Below the pieces are notes generated by a model. That model had not been told where the DNA came from. It searched no databases and saw nothing but the letters and a program-made list of their open reading frames with translations. A program made the translations under genes and the position numbers. From a virus, in the IMG/VR virus record IMGVR_UViG_3300005184_000002, positions 1-45,366 of that record: a DNA stretch of 45,366 nt; one strand, given 5' to 3'. Positions 38,109 to 45,366 of the stretch are shown here, one piece after another. Numbering within the stretch: position 1 is the stretch's first letter; each line of letters begins with the position of its first letter.

Positions 38109-39193
38109 TTCGTCAGCTCGCGGTAGTACGCCTCAGCGATTGTGACCGGGTCATGGACTCTCTCCAAGTGCTTCACGCTGTCACATCTTATCATACTCAA
38201 TTTCTTTTGAAAAGTCTTAGAACCGGCAGCTTCCTTGATTAGCGAAGTCAATTCCTCGAAGCTCGTCACGCTCAAGCAATTGAAGCCGTCTTTCATTTCG
38301 CCGGAGTAACGAAGCCAGTCTTTGTGAATGATGTTGACGGTTCCGGCGTCCCAGGCTTCCATGAACGTGTACTGACTTCCTCCTCCGTCGTTGGGGAAAT
38401 ACGTCAGATCTACAGCGAGCTTGTACTTCGACGCCGCTCTAGCCGCGGCTCCGTGCTCAAAAGGCTGGCCGGTCTTTCCCTGTTCAAAGTCTGGAAACAT
38501 CTTTCGCAGTCGGTGGTGAGTGTATAGCCTGTTCTCTGACCCGAGCAGAACGACGCGGTCACTTGACTCCAGATGTGAGTTGGCTGTCAGAATCATCTCA
38601 GTTCGTTTCACGAACGTAATCCGCGCCAGCGAGCAGGCTGTCTTGCGCGATTCGTAATCCTCGCTTGTCCAATCGTCTGAAAATTCTCTTTCGTAAGGAT
38701 GTGGAATTATCACGGCGCTAGGAAAGAAAGCTTTCATCGTTGGTCGTATTCCAAAAATCTTGTTCTTGCTTAGAACCCTGTCTGCGAACAGTCCCTGAAT
38801 CGATAGTCGTAATGAATCGAGGTGATCATACACTCCGCGCTTGCCGTCGTGATAGAACTCATTGGGATCGTGGACCACGATGCTCATTCCAAGACCGGTC
38901 AGGTCTTTCAAGAGTTCGGGTTCAACCAGATCGTCACTTCTCTCGGCGGCCGTCAGCAGCGATGGCTCGGTCTCCACAATCTCTTTCAGTTCCTCACGCG
39001 TGACGCGGGTCTCTTCGATTCCTGTATATCCTCCAAACTGATGTGATCGATTCGCAGTCTTGGTCTTAGACGGTCTTAGAAGCTTCACCCCGATGTCGGC
39101 TATTTTGAACGCTCGATAGAGGTGAACTGTGAAGCTTGTCGATCCTCCTCCCAGATGCTTTCGAGCGTAGATCAGGTTTACGTTCTGGTTCAT
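38105..39193 (-). CDS. Glycosyltransferase, GT-B-like
   Basis: A 362-residue protein. ATG 39193 is chosen; an in-frame extension to 39394 lies over the next gene. IYARKHLGGGSTSFTVHLY near the N-terminus, GMSIVVHDPNEF, VIIPHPYE and the donor-site segment GGGSQYTFMEAWDAGTVNIIHKDW indicate a GT4-like enzyme. It probably transfers a sugar to the modified base or to a sugar already placed by the neighbour. Confidence 0.82.
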   Translation of the reverse strand: MNQNVNLIYARKHLGGGSTSFTVHLYRAFKIADIGVKLLRPSKTKTANRSHQFGGYTGIEETRVTREELKEIVETEPSLLTAAERSDDLVEPELLKDLTGLGMSIVVHDPNEFYHDGKRGVYDHLDSLRLSIQGLFADRVLSKNKIFGIRPTMKAFFPSAVIIPHPYEREFSDDWTSEDYESRKTACSLARITFVKRTEMILTANSHLESSDRVVLLGSENRLYTHHRLRKMFPDFEQGKTGQPFEHGAAARAASKYKLAVDLTYFPNDGGGSQYTFMEAWDAGTVNIIHKDWLRYSGEMKDGFNCLSVTSFEELTSLIKEAAGSKTFQKKLSMIRCDSVKHLERVHDPVTIAEAYYRELTK

Positions 39194-39207
39194 TTTGTCT
39201 TCGCTTT

Positions 39208-40107
39208 TCAAATCAGACGTGACTGACCCCTGAACCGTTCGAGTCCCACGGCCCTCCCGGCTCGGAGTCTTTCCTGGGCGCGGCGGTATTTGTCGTACTC
39301 GCAGCAGCAGTGTTCGATATCTCTCATCTCGAGCGTCGGGAGGATGTCTTGGTTTTTGTTGGCTCTTATCCAGCAGTAGATTTCTTTCATGCAATCGATC
39401 AGGTCTTGTCGGCTCAATCGAGCGGTCTTGAAATCGAGTTCTAAGAGTCTACAGATTCCGCGCCGGGCACCCGGTCCGGGATTGGCCCACGTGTAGATGT
39501 CTGTCGCATTCTCAAGATATCTGGTCCATCGCAGGTCTGTGACTACTTCGTAAGCCAGAAAATTTCCAAATCCGTGAAATTGACTGAACCACTCGGTAGC
39601 AGCCTCGAGAGTCAAATCTTTTTTACGGCGACCGTCAGCCCATACGGGAACCGCTTTCTTCGATCGAACGCTCTTCCAGAGAGGGTCTAACACGCGGTTC
39701 ACGGTGTAGACCGCCTTCGAAGTCTCTCCGTGACTCGAAATCATGTAGGCGCTGGTGTAGACCTTTTCGTCCCTAGACGCCCTCTTGAGCATCGTAGACA
39801 GAACTCTTTGAGCGTTCCAGGTCTTAGGAAATCCGATTTCCTCCAAAGTGGGACTCCAATTGATCTGTCTGAAGAGGCTTACCGCGAACCAGAGGTTCTC
39901 GTGTCTTTTCTGCGGCTCTATCCAGTTCTTGTGAAGCCACCGGGTCTCGCGGTCTTGGTTTCTGTAGACGTTGCAGAACCGGTACCGTCTCATGACGGGG
40001 TCTTCCGTCCATGGAGGTTTTTGGTCTTCGATTCGCTTCAAGTAGATTTTCTGTCTTTCTTCCATCCATGTTAAGAGGCTTCGTAAGTTCTTGACTTTGA
40101 TTTTCAT
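39208..40107 (-). CDS. DNA base hypermodification protein, hmdU-kinase-helical / aGPT-PPlase-like
   Basis: A 299-residue protein, first gene of the minus-strand block. PPWTEDPVMRRYRFCNVYRNQ followed by DRETRW, then NLWFAVSLFRQINWSPTLEEIGF, YTSAYMISSHGET and FHGFGNFLAYEVVTDLRWTR, is the conserved pattern of the all-helical family found in 5-hydroxymethyl-dU DNA kinases and alpha-glutamyl/putrescinyl-thymine pyrophosphorylases. No P-loop is present, so a pyrophosphorylase/transferase-type role on DNA is more likely than a kinase. It pairs with the TS homologue and radical SAM gene. Confidence 0.82.
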   Translation of the reverse strand: MKIKVKNLRSLLTWMEERQKIYLKRIEDQKPPWTEDPVMRRYRFCNVYRNQDRETRWLHKNWIEPQKRHENLWFAVSLFRQINWSPTLEEIGFPKTWNAQRVLSTMLKRASRDEKVYTSAYMISSHGETSKAVYTVNRVLDPLWKSVRSKKAVPVWADGRRKKDLTLEAATEWFSQFHGFGNFLAYEVVTDLRWTRYLENATDIYTWANPGPGARRGICRLLELDFKTARLSRQDLIDCMKEIYCWIRANKNQDILPTLEMRDIEHCCCEYDKYRRAQERLRAGRAVGLERFRGQSRLI

Positions 40108-40365
40108 CCTGATGCTGTAATTTTACTTTTTCGTCAATTTCAAGCTCTATTCAGATTTTCAATCTACCGAGGTCTTAAAACTCTTTTGAATTTTCAAGTC
40201 ACTTCGATTTTTCTGTCTTAGAAAGAGCTCTTAGAGCCGGTTCTTAGAATTTCTGGTCTTCTTTGGAGTTCTGGTTTTCAATTTGAGCTTTGAGTTCTGA
40301 GTTCTGTCTTTCTCGGAGTGTTCGGGTTTCTCGCGCGCACGCGACTGGAGTATTTCTTATTTCTC

Positions 40366-40452
40366 CTTGGGATAGTCCCTCCGTTCGTCATGGTCTACGG
40401 AATTGTCCTTCGGACATTCCTTATCCCACTCCTCACTACGGACTATCCCAAG
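40366..40452. repeat. 13-base perfect inverted repeat with 61-base loop
   Basis: Arms CTTGGGATAGTCC and GGACTATCCCAAG. The loop contains a small TGTCC/GGACA hairpin. It may be a regulatory or origin structure. Confidence 0.8.
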
Positions 40453-40549
40453 CTTGTAGACCGGTCTATACTCGGCTATCGCCTCGTAGCCCGGTCTAAC
40501 AAGACCGCTGACGCGGATATTATTTATTTTTTCAATATAAAGTCTTTAG

Positions 40550-40565
40550 TATATATATATATATA
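40550..40565. repeat. (TA)8 tract
   Basis: Sixteen bases of alternating TA immediately before the GC-rich alternating tract; a strong unwinding element. Confidence 0.9.
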
Positions 40566-40572
40566 AAACTAA

Positions 40573-40638
40573 CACAGCGCGCGCGAGCGCACGCACGAGC
40601 ACGCTCGCGATCGCGCAGGCACGCACGCAGGTACATAT
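40573..40638. repeat. Alternating purine-pyrimidine GC/AC tract
   Basis: About 66 bases built of GC, GCAC and GAGC steps, nearly all alternating purine-pyrimidine, so prone to Z-DNA. Confidence 0.75.
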
Positions 40639-40783
40639 AGCAAGAAGTACTGACCTGATTACATAATACGAATAAAATGTTCTGATGTTAAAATATACAC
40701 ATATACATAATAAGAGTTTCTTGTTTTAATACCCCTCAGAAAGTTCCCTAGAAAGTATAGTAAAACAGACCTGACAAACAGTC

Positions 40784-40819
40784 TAATAGACGGTCTACTA
40801 GACGGTCAATAAGAGGCCG
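40784..40819 (+). repeat. Three 12-base degenerate iterations
   Basis: TAATAGACGGTC and TACTAGACGGTC are adjacent and differ at one position; a third unit, AATAAGAGGCCG, is degenerate. It lies 15 bases before the first plus-strand gene. Confidence 0.65.
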
Positions 40820-40834
40820 TACAAGAGCTTGAAC

Positions 40835-41383
40835 ATGACTACTCAAGAGAAGCGTATAGACTCTAGTATGAAAGAGTGTCTGAGCAACTGGGAGGAGTCA
40901 ATAAGAGCAGCTATACTGAGCTATGAAAACAGTCAGAGGAAGAGTATGAATGAACCTCTACTAGACTCGCATGTGAGAGTCATGTTTCAGAGTGATCAGA
41001 GATCATTGATGCGTCTGATGAACTGGAGAGTATGGTCAATAAGATACTGTATTCCTCTTGACTTCATAGTCACTGCTCTACTCGACCGCTACCGTCTACA
41101 GCGTAAAAGATCGATAGACCCCGATATCGTACTTCTGGGTATGCCGGTAGCCATGATAACAGGAGCCCGAGCCCGTCAGATCATTGAGGATGAAGTGTCA
41201 AAAACATACCCTGACCGCGAGAACTACCGAGCCATGAGGCAGAAGACAGTCCCAGTGCCCATCACAAAACTTGAGTATGAGACTCCTGAACAGTTCGTAG
41301 ACAGATACACAAAAGCCATAGAAGAGAAGCGTAAAGAGTGGCAGAGAACCGTCGGCGAAAAGCGCCGCTACCGCAAAGTATAG
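40835..41383 (+). CDS. Hypothetical early protein
   Basis: A 182-residue protein, the first plus-strand gene. ATG 40835 has AAGAG upstream; a TTG at 40829 is possible. It is helical and basic. Segments include WEESIRAAILSYENSQRK, LMNWRVWSIRYCIPLDFIVTALLDRYR and a Lys/Arg-rich end. The middle part could be a helix-turn-helix, so an origin-binding or regulatory role is possible but unproven. Confidence 0.65.
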   Translation: MTTQEKRIDSSMKECLSNWEESIRAAILSYENSQRKSMNEPLLDSHVRVMFQSDQRSLMRLMNWRVWSIRYCIPLDFIVTALLDRYRLQRKRSIDPDIVLLGMPVAMITGARARQIIEDEVSKTYPDRENYRAMRQKTVPVPITKLEYETPEQFVDRYTKAIEEKRKEWQRTVGEKRRYRKV

Positions 41384-41469
41384 TAATGCCAGTACCAGCC
41401 CGCGCCGCCGCCAGCCCTGTTGTCTGGCTATAGTTTTTCGAATCTATCCCAGGTTAGAGAGTCTGATAT

Positions 41470-41664
41470 ATGCACATTACAGTTACGTTCAAAGACGGTC
41501 GTATAAAGGACTTCAAAAGGACTCCACGACCTGGAGGAAGCTATAGCAACACGCTTGAATTCAAAGGCGAGTTCGCAGTAATAAAAGATGAGTGGGATAC
41601 CATCTACGCCTACCCGGCAGCCGACATATTAGAAATCACAGCCGAGCCTGAACGGCGTTACTAA
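41470..41664 (+). CDS. Small conserved phage protein
   Basis: A 64-residue protein of beta-rich form: HITVTFKDGRIKDFKRTPRPGG then YSNTLEFKGEFAVIKDEWD and YPAADILEI. Similar short proteins appear near phage replication genes, function unknown. The 86 bases upstream contain no gene. Confidence 0.65.
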   Translation: MHITVTFKDGRIKDFKRTPRPGGSYSNTLEFKGEFAVIKDEWDTIYAYPAADILEITAEPERRY

Positions 41665-41666
41665 GA

Positions 41667-41684
41667 CCCGGTTGCCATACCGGG
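41667..41684 (+). terminator. Weak terminator-like hairpin
   Basis: CCCGGT (41667-41672), 6-base loop, ACCGGG (41679-41684), followed by CTTTCCTT, a broken T-run. It may also serve as an RNA control element before the helicase gene. Confidence 0.45.
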
Positions 41685-41712
41685 CTTTCCTTGGTCTGAT
41701 ACTTAACGTCCA

Positions 41713-43074
41713 ATGAAAATCCAAAACAAAACAAATGATTCCGAGCGCTGGTGGGATGACGATGATTTCCAAGACCACCTGACGGCTCTATTGATATATG
41801 ACCAGACATCGCTGCGCGCCTGTGCTCCTCTGCTGACCGTAAATGACTTTAGGCCGCTGCGCCCGTCATTTCATGGCCGCGAGCGCTGGATAGTTGCTGA
41901 ACGCGCTCTAGAACATTATCAGAAGTACAAAGAGCCCCTGGGCAATCTACTGCGTTCAGACACTCTAGAATACGCTGAACAGATTGGTATGGGGGCCAGC
42001 CATGTCGCCAAGCTGAAAGACTACATTGAATTCATCGGCAAACTGAAGAGCGAGTCTCCTGGAGCCATCACCGAAAAGGTAGTACGATACAAGACTGAGC
42101 GCTTCAAGGCCGCGGGCATACAAGAGCTGATCGATGCCCAGAATGCCGGAACTCTTACTGACGAGAGGTGGCTCGAAATCAGCCAGAGAGCTCTTACGGG
42201 TAGCAGCCAGAGATCAGAAACGATAAACTATCTGGCCACTCTCGATGACCGCATCGCTAGACGGCGGACGTTAAAGGAACCCGCGCCCTGGACGTTTATC
42301 GACCCCCTAGACTCGATGGTGCGCTGTGTAGGCCCCAAGCAGTTGGGATTGGTTATAGCGCCTTACAAGCGCGGCAAAAGCCTGTTCCTGCTATGGCTGG
42401 CGGCGGCATATGCGCTACAGCGCCTTAACGTGCTGTATTTCACGCTGGAAGATCCACGTTCTATTGTGGAGGACAGACTTGATGCGCTGGTAACGCATCT
42501 GCCGGTTAAGATGCTGGGCGATCTGCCCAAGACTCTTACCAAGAGGTTCAATCGTTTCAAGGGCATGATCAAGACAAAGATCGAAATCTATGACGGTACT
42601 GCCGAAAGCATTACGGTATCGAGCATCGAGAACACTTTGCTGGCCTGTCGTGAACGCGGGTTTTTAGTGGACTGCATTCTGATCGACTATGACGAAGAGA
42701 TCGTGGCGTCGCAAGGCTACAAAGACAAGAGATATGAATCGGACGAAATATATCGTAATCTGAGACAGATGGCTTCAAAGTACAATCTAGTAATGTGGAC
42801 GGCGGCCCAGACGCAAAGGAACACGCGGCACCTGAAGATACTCTCGGGCGATCGCATCGCAGAGGACATCAGCAAACTCAAGAAAGTCACATGCGGTCTC
42901 AGTCTAGGCAAAGGCGAATGGACAGACAACAGTTTCTACCTCTGGGTCGCGGCACACAAGAACGACCGTATGGAATGCGGCGTAGAAATCGTTCCCGATC
43001 TAGACCGAATGATAATCTATGACCGCGAAGAGACGTACAGGCAGATGAAAATCCATAACGGCGGTAATCCATGA
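41713..43074 (+). CDS. DnaB-like replicative helicase
   Basis: A 453-residue protein. The N-terminal domain of ~130 residues has the DnaB-type helical layout (DHLTALLIYDQTSLRACAPLL). The RecA-like domain has Walker A LVIAPYKRGKSL (about 213-224; Ala in place of the first Gly), NVLYFTLEDPRSIVEDRL, Walker B ILIDYDEEI, and VMWTAAQTQRNTR. It unwinds the fork with the downstream primase. The C-terminal AAHKNDRMECGVEI is the usual end. The 4-base overlap with the methylase indicates coupling. Confidence 0.88.
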   Translation: MKIQNKTNDSERWWDDDDFQDHLTALLIYDQTSLRACAPLLTVNDFRPLRPSFHGRERWIVAERALEHYQKYKEPLGNLLRSDTLEYAEQIGMGASHVAKLKDYIEFIGKLKSESPGAITEKVVRYKTERFKAAGIQELIDAQNAGTLTDERWLEISQRALTGSSQRSETINYLATLDDRIARRRTLKEPAPWTFIDPLDSMVRCVGPKQLGLVIAPYKRGKSLFLLWLAAAYALQRLNVLYFTLEDPRSIVEDRLDALVTHLPVKMLGDLPKTLTKRFNRFKGMIKTKIEIYDGTAESITVSSIENTLLACRERGFLVDCILIDYDEEIVASQGYKDKRYESDEIYRNLRQMASKYNLVMWTAAQTQRNTRHLKILSGDRIAEDISKLKKVTCGLSLGKGEWTDNSFYLWVAAHKNDRMECGVEIVPDLDRMIIYDREETYRQMKIHNGGNP

Positions 43075-44039
43075 GTCAGTTGATCGCTCCATTTCCTTGG
43101 TTCGGGGGCAAGAGTCGAGTAGCTGAACAGGTATGGAAGAGATTTGGAAATGTCAGCAACTATGTCGAACCGTTCTTTGGCAGCGGGGCCGTGCTGCTGG
43201 CGCGCCCTCATTATCCGCATATTGAAACCATAAACGACAAGGACTGTTTCGTCAGTAACTTCTGGAGAGCTCTAAAGAACGATCCTAAGAAGCTGGCAAA
43301 ATGGGCTGATGACCCCGTGAACGAGGCTGACCTGACCGCGCGGCATCTGTGGCTGGTCAATCAAAAAGAATTCCAGGAATATATGAAAACCGACCCACAT
43401 TACTACGATGTAAAAATCGCAGGCTGGTGGGTCTGGGGATTGTCTAGCTGGATAGGAAGCGGATGGTGCGAAGATCTGAAGCCCAAAAACCAAAGACCCC
43501 ACATCAGTTCTGATATGGGAGTACACAGGAAACGGCCCCATCTAAGTTCTCATCAAGGAGTTCAGCGCCAGCGACCGCACCTCGGGAACTCCGGAACGGG
43601 CGTGCATCGCACTAATGGAGATCATCTACAAGCATATTTTGAAGCACTGTCAAATCGACTGCGGCGAGTTCGAGTGTGTTGCGGCGATTGGAAGCGCGTG
43701 CTTGGTTCTTCTCCGACTTCTAATTTGGGAATGACAGGCATATTTCTCGATCCGCCGTACTCCAAAGAAGCCGAACGAGACGCCAGTCTTTACGCCGTCG
43801 ATGACTTGAAAGTCGCTCATGAGGTGTGCGACTGGGCGGTCAAGAATGGTTCCAATAACCAAATGCGTATAGCACTTTGCGGTTACGACAACGAACACGC
43901 TATGCCCAATAACTGGGAGCGCGTTCGGTGGAGCACTACTGGAGGGTATGGAATGCAGTCTAATGGGAATGGCCGTGCCAATAGCTCTCGTGAAGTAATC
44001 TGGTTCAGTCCGTACTGCCGAAAGGCTACTCTATTATGA
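43071..44039 (+). CDS. D12-class DNA N6-adenine methyltransferase
   Basis: A 322-residue protein. APFPWFGGKSRVAEQVW and YVEPFFGSGAVLL (SAM site), NDKDCFVSNFWRALK, and the catalytic FLDPPYS with the D12 downstream segment. Residues 141-180 carry three consecutive 13-14-residue repeats built on RPHxxxxxGVxR, probably a loop that affects target recognition. It probably protects phage DNA or tags it for replication or packaging. Confidence 0.92.
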   Translation: MSQLIAPFPWFGGKSRVAEQVWKRFGNVSNYVEPFFGSGAVLLARPHYPHIETINDKDCFVSNFWRALKNDPKKLAKWADDPVNEADLTARHLWLVNQKEFQEYMKTDPHYYDVKIAGWWVWGLSSWIGSGWCEDLKPKNQRPHISSDMGVHRKRPHLSSHQGVQRQRPHLGNSGTGVHRTNGDHLQAYFEALSNRLRRVRVCCGDWKRVLGSSPTSNLGMTGIFLDPPYSKEAERDASLYAVDDLKVAHEVCDWAVKNGSNNQMRIALCGYDNEHAMPNNWERVRWSTTGGYGMQSNGNGRANSSREVIWFSPYCRKATLL

Positions 44040-44392
44040 TTCTCATACCGGCGCTACAAAAGATTCCATGTTACTGCTATTTCGTGCGCTTTGAAAAGAT
44101 TCCTTCGCTCAAAGATGTCGAGTGTCTGATAGAAGTAGATGCTATCGACGTTACGGTCTCTACCGATGTCTACTGTCATACAGTTGCCGGTCTGGTTAAC
44201 GTCTATGATAAAAACCACAAGACAAGATTGATGCGTGACGTACCCGGAATCGTACAGATTGCCTGCAATGGCGGCGGTCTGTATCAGTGGATAGCCGAGA
44301 ATAGTCTCTTCACATGCCAAACGAAAGAAGAATATGAAACTGAATTGAAACGCGAATATGACGAAGAATTAGAAGAGATGCTCGATTACTGA
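44036..44392 (+). CDS. Hypothetical protein
   Basis: A 118-residue protein, coupled to the methylase by ATGA overlap. Beta-rich N-terminus, DVYCHTVAGLVNVYD, and an acidic helical end (YETELKREYDEELEEML). Unknown family. Confidence 0.65.
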   Translation: MILIPALQKIPCYCYFVRFEKIPSLKDVECLIEVDAIDVTVSTDVYCHTVAGLVNVYDKNHKTRLMRDVPGIVQIACNGGGLYQWIAENSLFTCQTKEEYETELKREYDEELEEMLDY

Positions 44393-44394
44393 AC

Positions 44395-45318
44395 ATGACT
44401 TTCAAAGAGGCTTTGTTGCGTCGCCGCGTGCAATTCAAAACATCTCCCGGCGATCCTGCAAAAATTCATATCTGCTGCCCGTTCTGTACTAGCCGCGGGC
44501 GTTCACAAGACACTCAATTCAAACTTTGTGTCCACTCTGTACAGTTGTGGGGCAAGTGCGTCCATTGTGATTGGAAACGCCGGGTGGCCGTATTTACCGT
44601 ACTGAAACAACTTGGAATCACAGAGACCGTATCGGGAGTAGACTTCGAGGAACCGGCTAAGCCTCCAGAACCTGTTGAGCTGCCTGCTGACTATCAAATA
44701 CTGGACCGTGTCTATGACGATCTTGACAAACAAGCCCAAAATTATTTGCTCAACAGGGGAATAACAAAAGAGCAGATAACGACGTACCGTATAGGAGTTA
44801 GTTATCATGGCCGTTATGCCTATCGAATCATATTTCCTGTCTTTGTAGGCAACGAACTGAAAGCCGTCAACGCCCGCGATTTCACTGGGCAAAGTCAGAT
44901 CAAATATCTGAACAATCGCGGTGACAAATATCTGTTCGGGTTTGACCCGAATGCCTACGAATGTATATTGAGTGAGGGGGTTTTCAAAGCTCTTAGAATC
45001 GCGCAGGTTACTTCGAGCAATTCAGCGGCGGTGCTTGGACACGATTTGACGGATTCTCAACAGCAGCAGATCGAAGCCAGTAGCATCGAAAGAATCATAC
45101 TCTATCCCGATACGGATTTGACCGGCAGACGTGGGGTGATTGGTATTTCAGAAAAGCTCTTGAGAATCAGAAAGAAGATCGATATCAGAATCGCATGGCC
45201 CGTGGACAAACCCGCCGATGAAGAATCTCTCGATAATATCCGTGTTCTAATTGACAATGCTGCCGGTCACCCGCTCTCAATGCGTACTATCAGAGAACTG
45301 ACAAAAAGTTCTAGGTAA
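44395..45318 (+). CDS. DNA primase (zinc finger plus Toprim)
   Basis: A 307-residue protein. The N-terminal zinc finger uses HICCPFC and KCVHC (Cys28, Cys31, Cys55, Cys58). YLLNRGITKEQITTYRIGVSYHGRYAYRIIFPV is the core catalytic-fold lead-in, given here in part (LLNRGITKEQITTYRIG). Toprim has ECILSEGVFKALR (Glu) and LYPDTDLTGR (Asp-x-Asp). It is short compared with DnaG and lacks a helicase-binding domain. It works with the DnaB-like helicase upstream. Its stop overlaps the possible patatin end if the genome is circular. Confidence 0.88.
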   Translation: MTFKEALLRRRVQFKTSPGDPAKIHICCPFCTSRGRSQDTQFKLCVHSVQLWGKCVHCDWKRRVAVFTVLKQLGITETVSGVDFEEPAKPPEPVELPADYQILDRVYDDLDKQAQNYLLNRGITKEQITTYRIGVSYHGRYAYRIIFPVFVGNELKAVNARDFTGQSQIKYLNNRGDKYLFGFDPNAYECILSEGVFKALRIAQVTSSNSAAVLGHDLTDSQQQQIEASSIERIILYPDTDLTGRRGVIGISEKLLRIRKKIDIRIAWPVDKPADEESLDNIRVLIDNAAGHPLSMRTIRELTKSSR

Positions 45319-45366
45319 CCTGCAAATTTTTACGGTTTACACTCTTGCCGTACCGTGTTACTATGG

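Larger units (their letters stand above)
40108..40834. other. Divergent intergenic region, candidate origin and promoters
   Basis: 727 bases between the two divergent blocks. In order: T/C-rich sequence (40110-40320); 13-base inverted repeat CTTGGGATAGTCC (40366-40378) / GGACTATCCCAAG (40440-40452); palindrome TAGACCGGTCTA (40457-40468); hairpin CGGTCT/AGACCG (40492-40507); (TA)8 at 40550-40565; alternating purine-pyrimidine tract 40573-40638; AT-rich stretch; 12-base iterations 40784-40819. This density of unwinding, Z-DNA-prone and repeat elements at a strand switch is typical of replication origins. Some short hydrophobic frames cross it but lack binding sites. Confidence 0.65.

Noticed and set aside
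40290-40566. Two overlapping plus-strand frames, one with hydrophobic stretches
   Set aside because: They cross the inverted repeats and TA tract and lack a binding site; probably chance frames in non-coding sequence.
40573-40638. Possible CRISPR or tandem gene repeat
   Set aside because: It is simple dinucleotide-type alternation without spacers of regular length and without cas genes.
1-45366. tRNA genes, integrase, repressor and insertion sequences
   Set aside because: Looked for by eye on both strands; no cloverleaf-like segment with a CCA-proximal arm, no tyrosine or serine recombinase motifs and no transposase was found. A covariance-model scan was not possible.

Overview
The window reads as most of a tailed double-stranded DNA phage genome with no bacterial housekeeping genes. 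It carries large and small terminase, portal, MuF head protein, XkdF-type prohead protease, scaffold, decoration protein, major capsid protein, head-tail connectors, a tail-terminator-like protein, and a helicase/primase pair. I see no integrase, repressor, tRNA, CRISPR array or insertion sequence. Many genes have AAGGAG-type ribosome binding sites, so the host uses canonical Shine-Dalgarno initiation. The host cannot be named from the sequence. Several phage proteins carry Sec-type signal peptides and eukaryote-like carbohydrate-binding folds (LamG, malectin), which would fit an environmental Gram-negative host.

Layout. Two divergent blocks meet at a 730-base non-coding region (40108-40834). 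It holds inverted repeats, a (TA)8 tract, a long alternating purine-pyrimidine tract and 12-base iterations, and is the best candidate for a replication origin or divergent promoter region. To its right, on the plus strand, lie early or replication genes: an unknown protein, a DnaB-like helicase, a D12-class adenine methyltransferase and a zinc-finger/Toprim primase. Everything to its left is on the minus strand.

The minus-strand block, in transcription order: (a) 40107-34967, a nucleotide and base-modification island with a hydroxymethyl-dU-kinase-helical/aGPT-PPlase-like protein, two glycosyltransferases, a radical-SAM/SPASM enzyme and a thymidylate-synthase homologue; (b) 34965-31086, small genes including a YfbR-like HD nucleotidase and a possible leader-peptide/hairpin arrangement; (c) 31002-26602, terminase, small membrane proteins and portal; (d) 26605-17055, a DPBB protein, a SpoT-like HD hydrolase, then a run of large multidomain MuF-associated proteins (ADP-ribosyltransferase-like, zincin metallopeptidase, histidine-phosphatase-like, 2H phosphoesterase, zeta-toxin kinase, papain-like) joined by a recurrent QPR-x-E/D-x-GRW linker, then the prohead protease; (e) 17053-7218, accessory genes, scaffold, capsid and connector genes, interrupted by an FkbM methyltransferase and two MptE-like proteins; (f) 7207-1, fibre-like and carbohydrate-binding proteins with signal peptides, ending in a patatin-like phospholipase that runs off the window.

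How it fits together. The modification island is predicted to decorate the phage's thymidine, probably with sugar. The MuF-linked set looks like virion-carried effectors that could enter the host with the DNA. The signal-peptide proteins and patatin may act on the host envelope or extracellular matrix. No tape-measure, tail-tube or DNA polymerase gene was recognised. If the window is circular, which the patatin reading frame permits but does not prove, that absence would be remarkable. Otherwise those genes lie outside the window.
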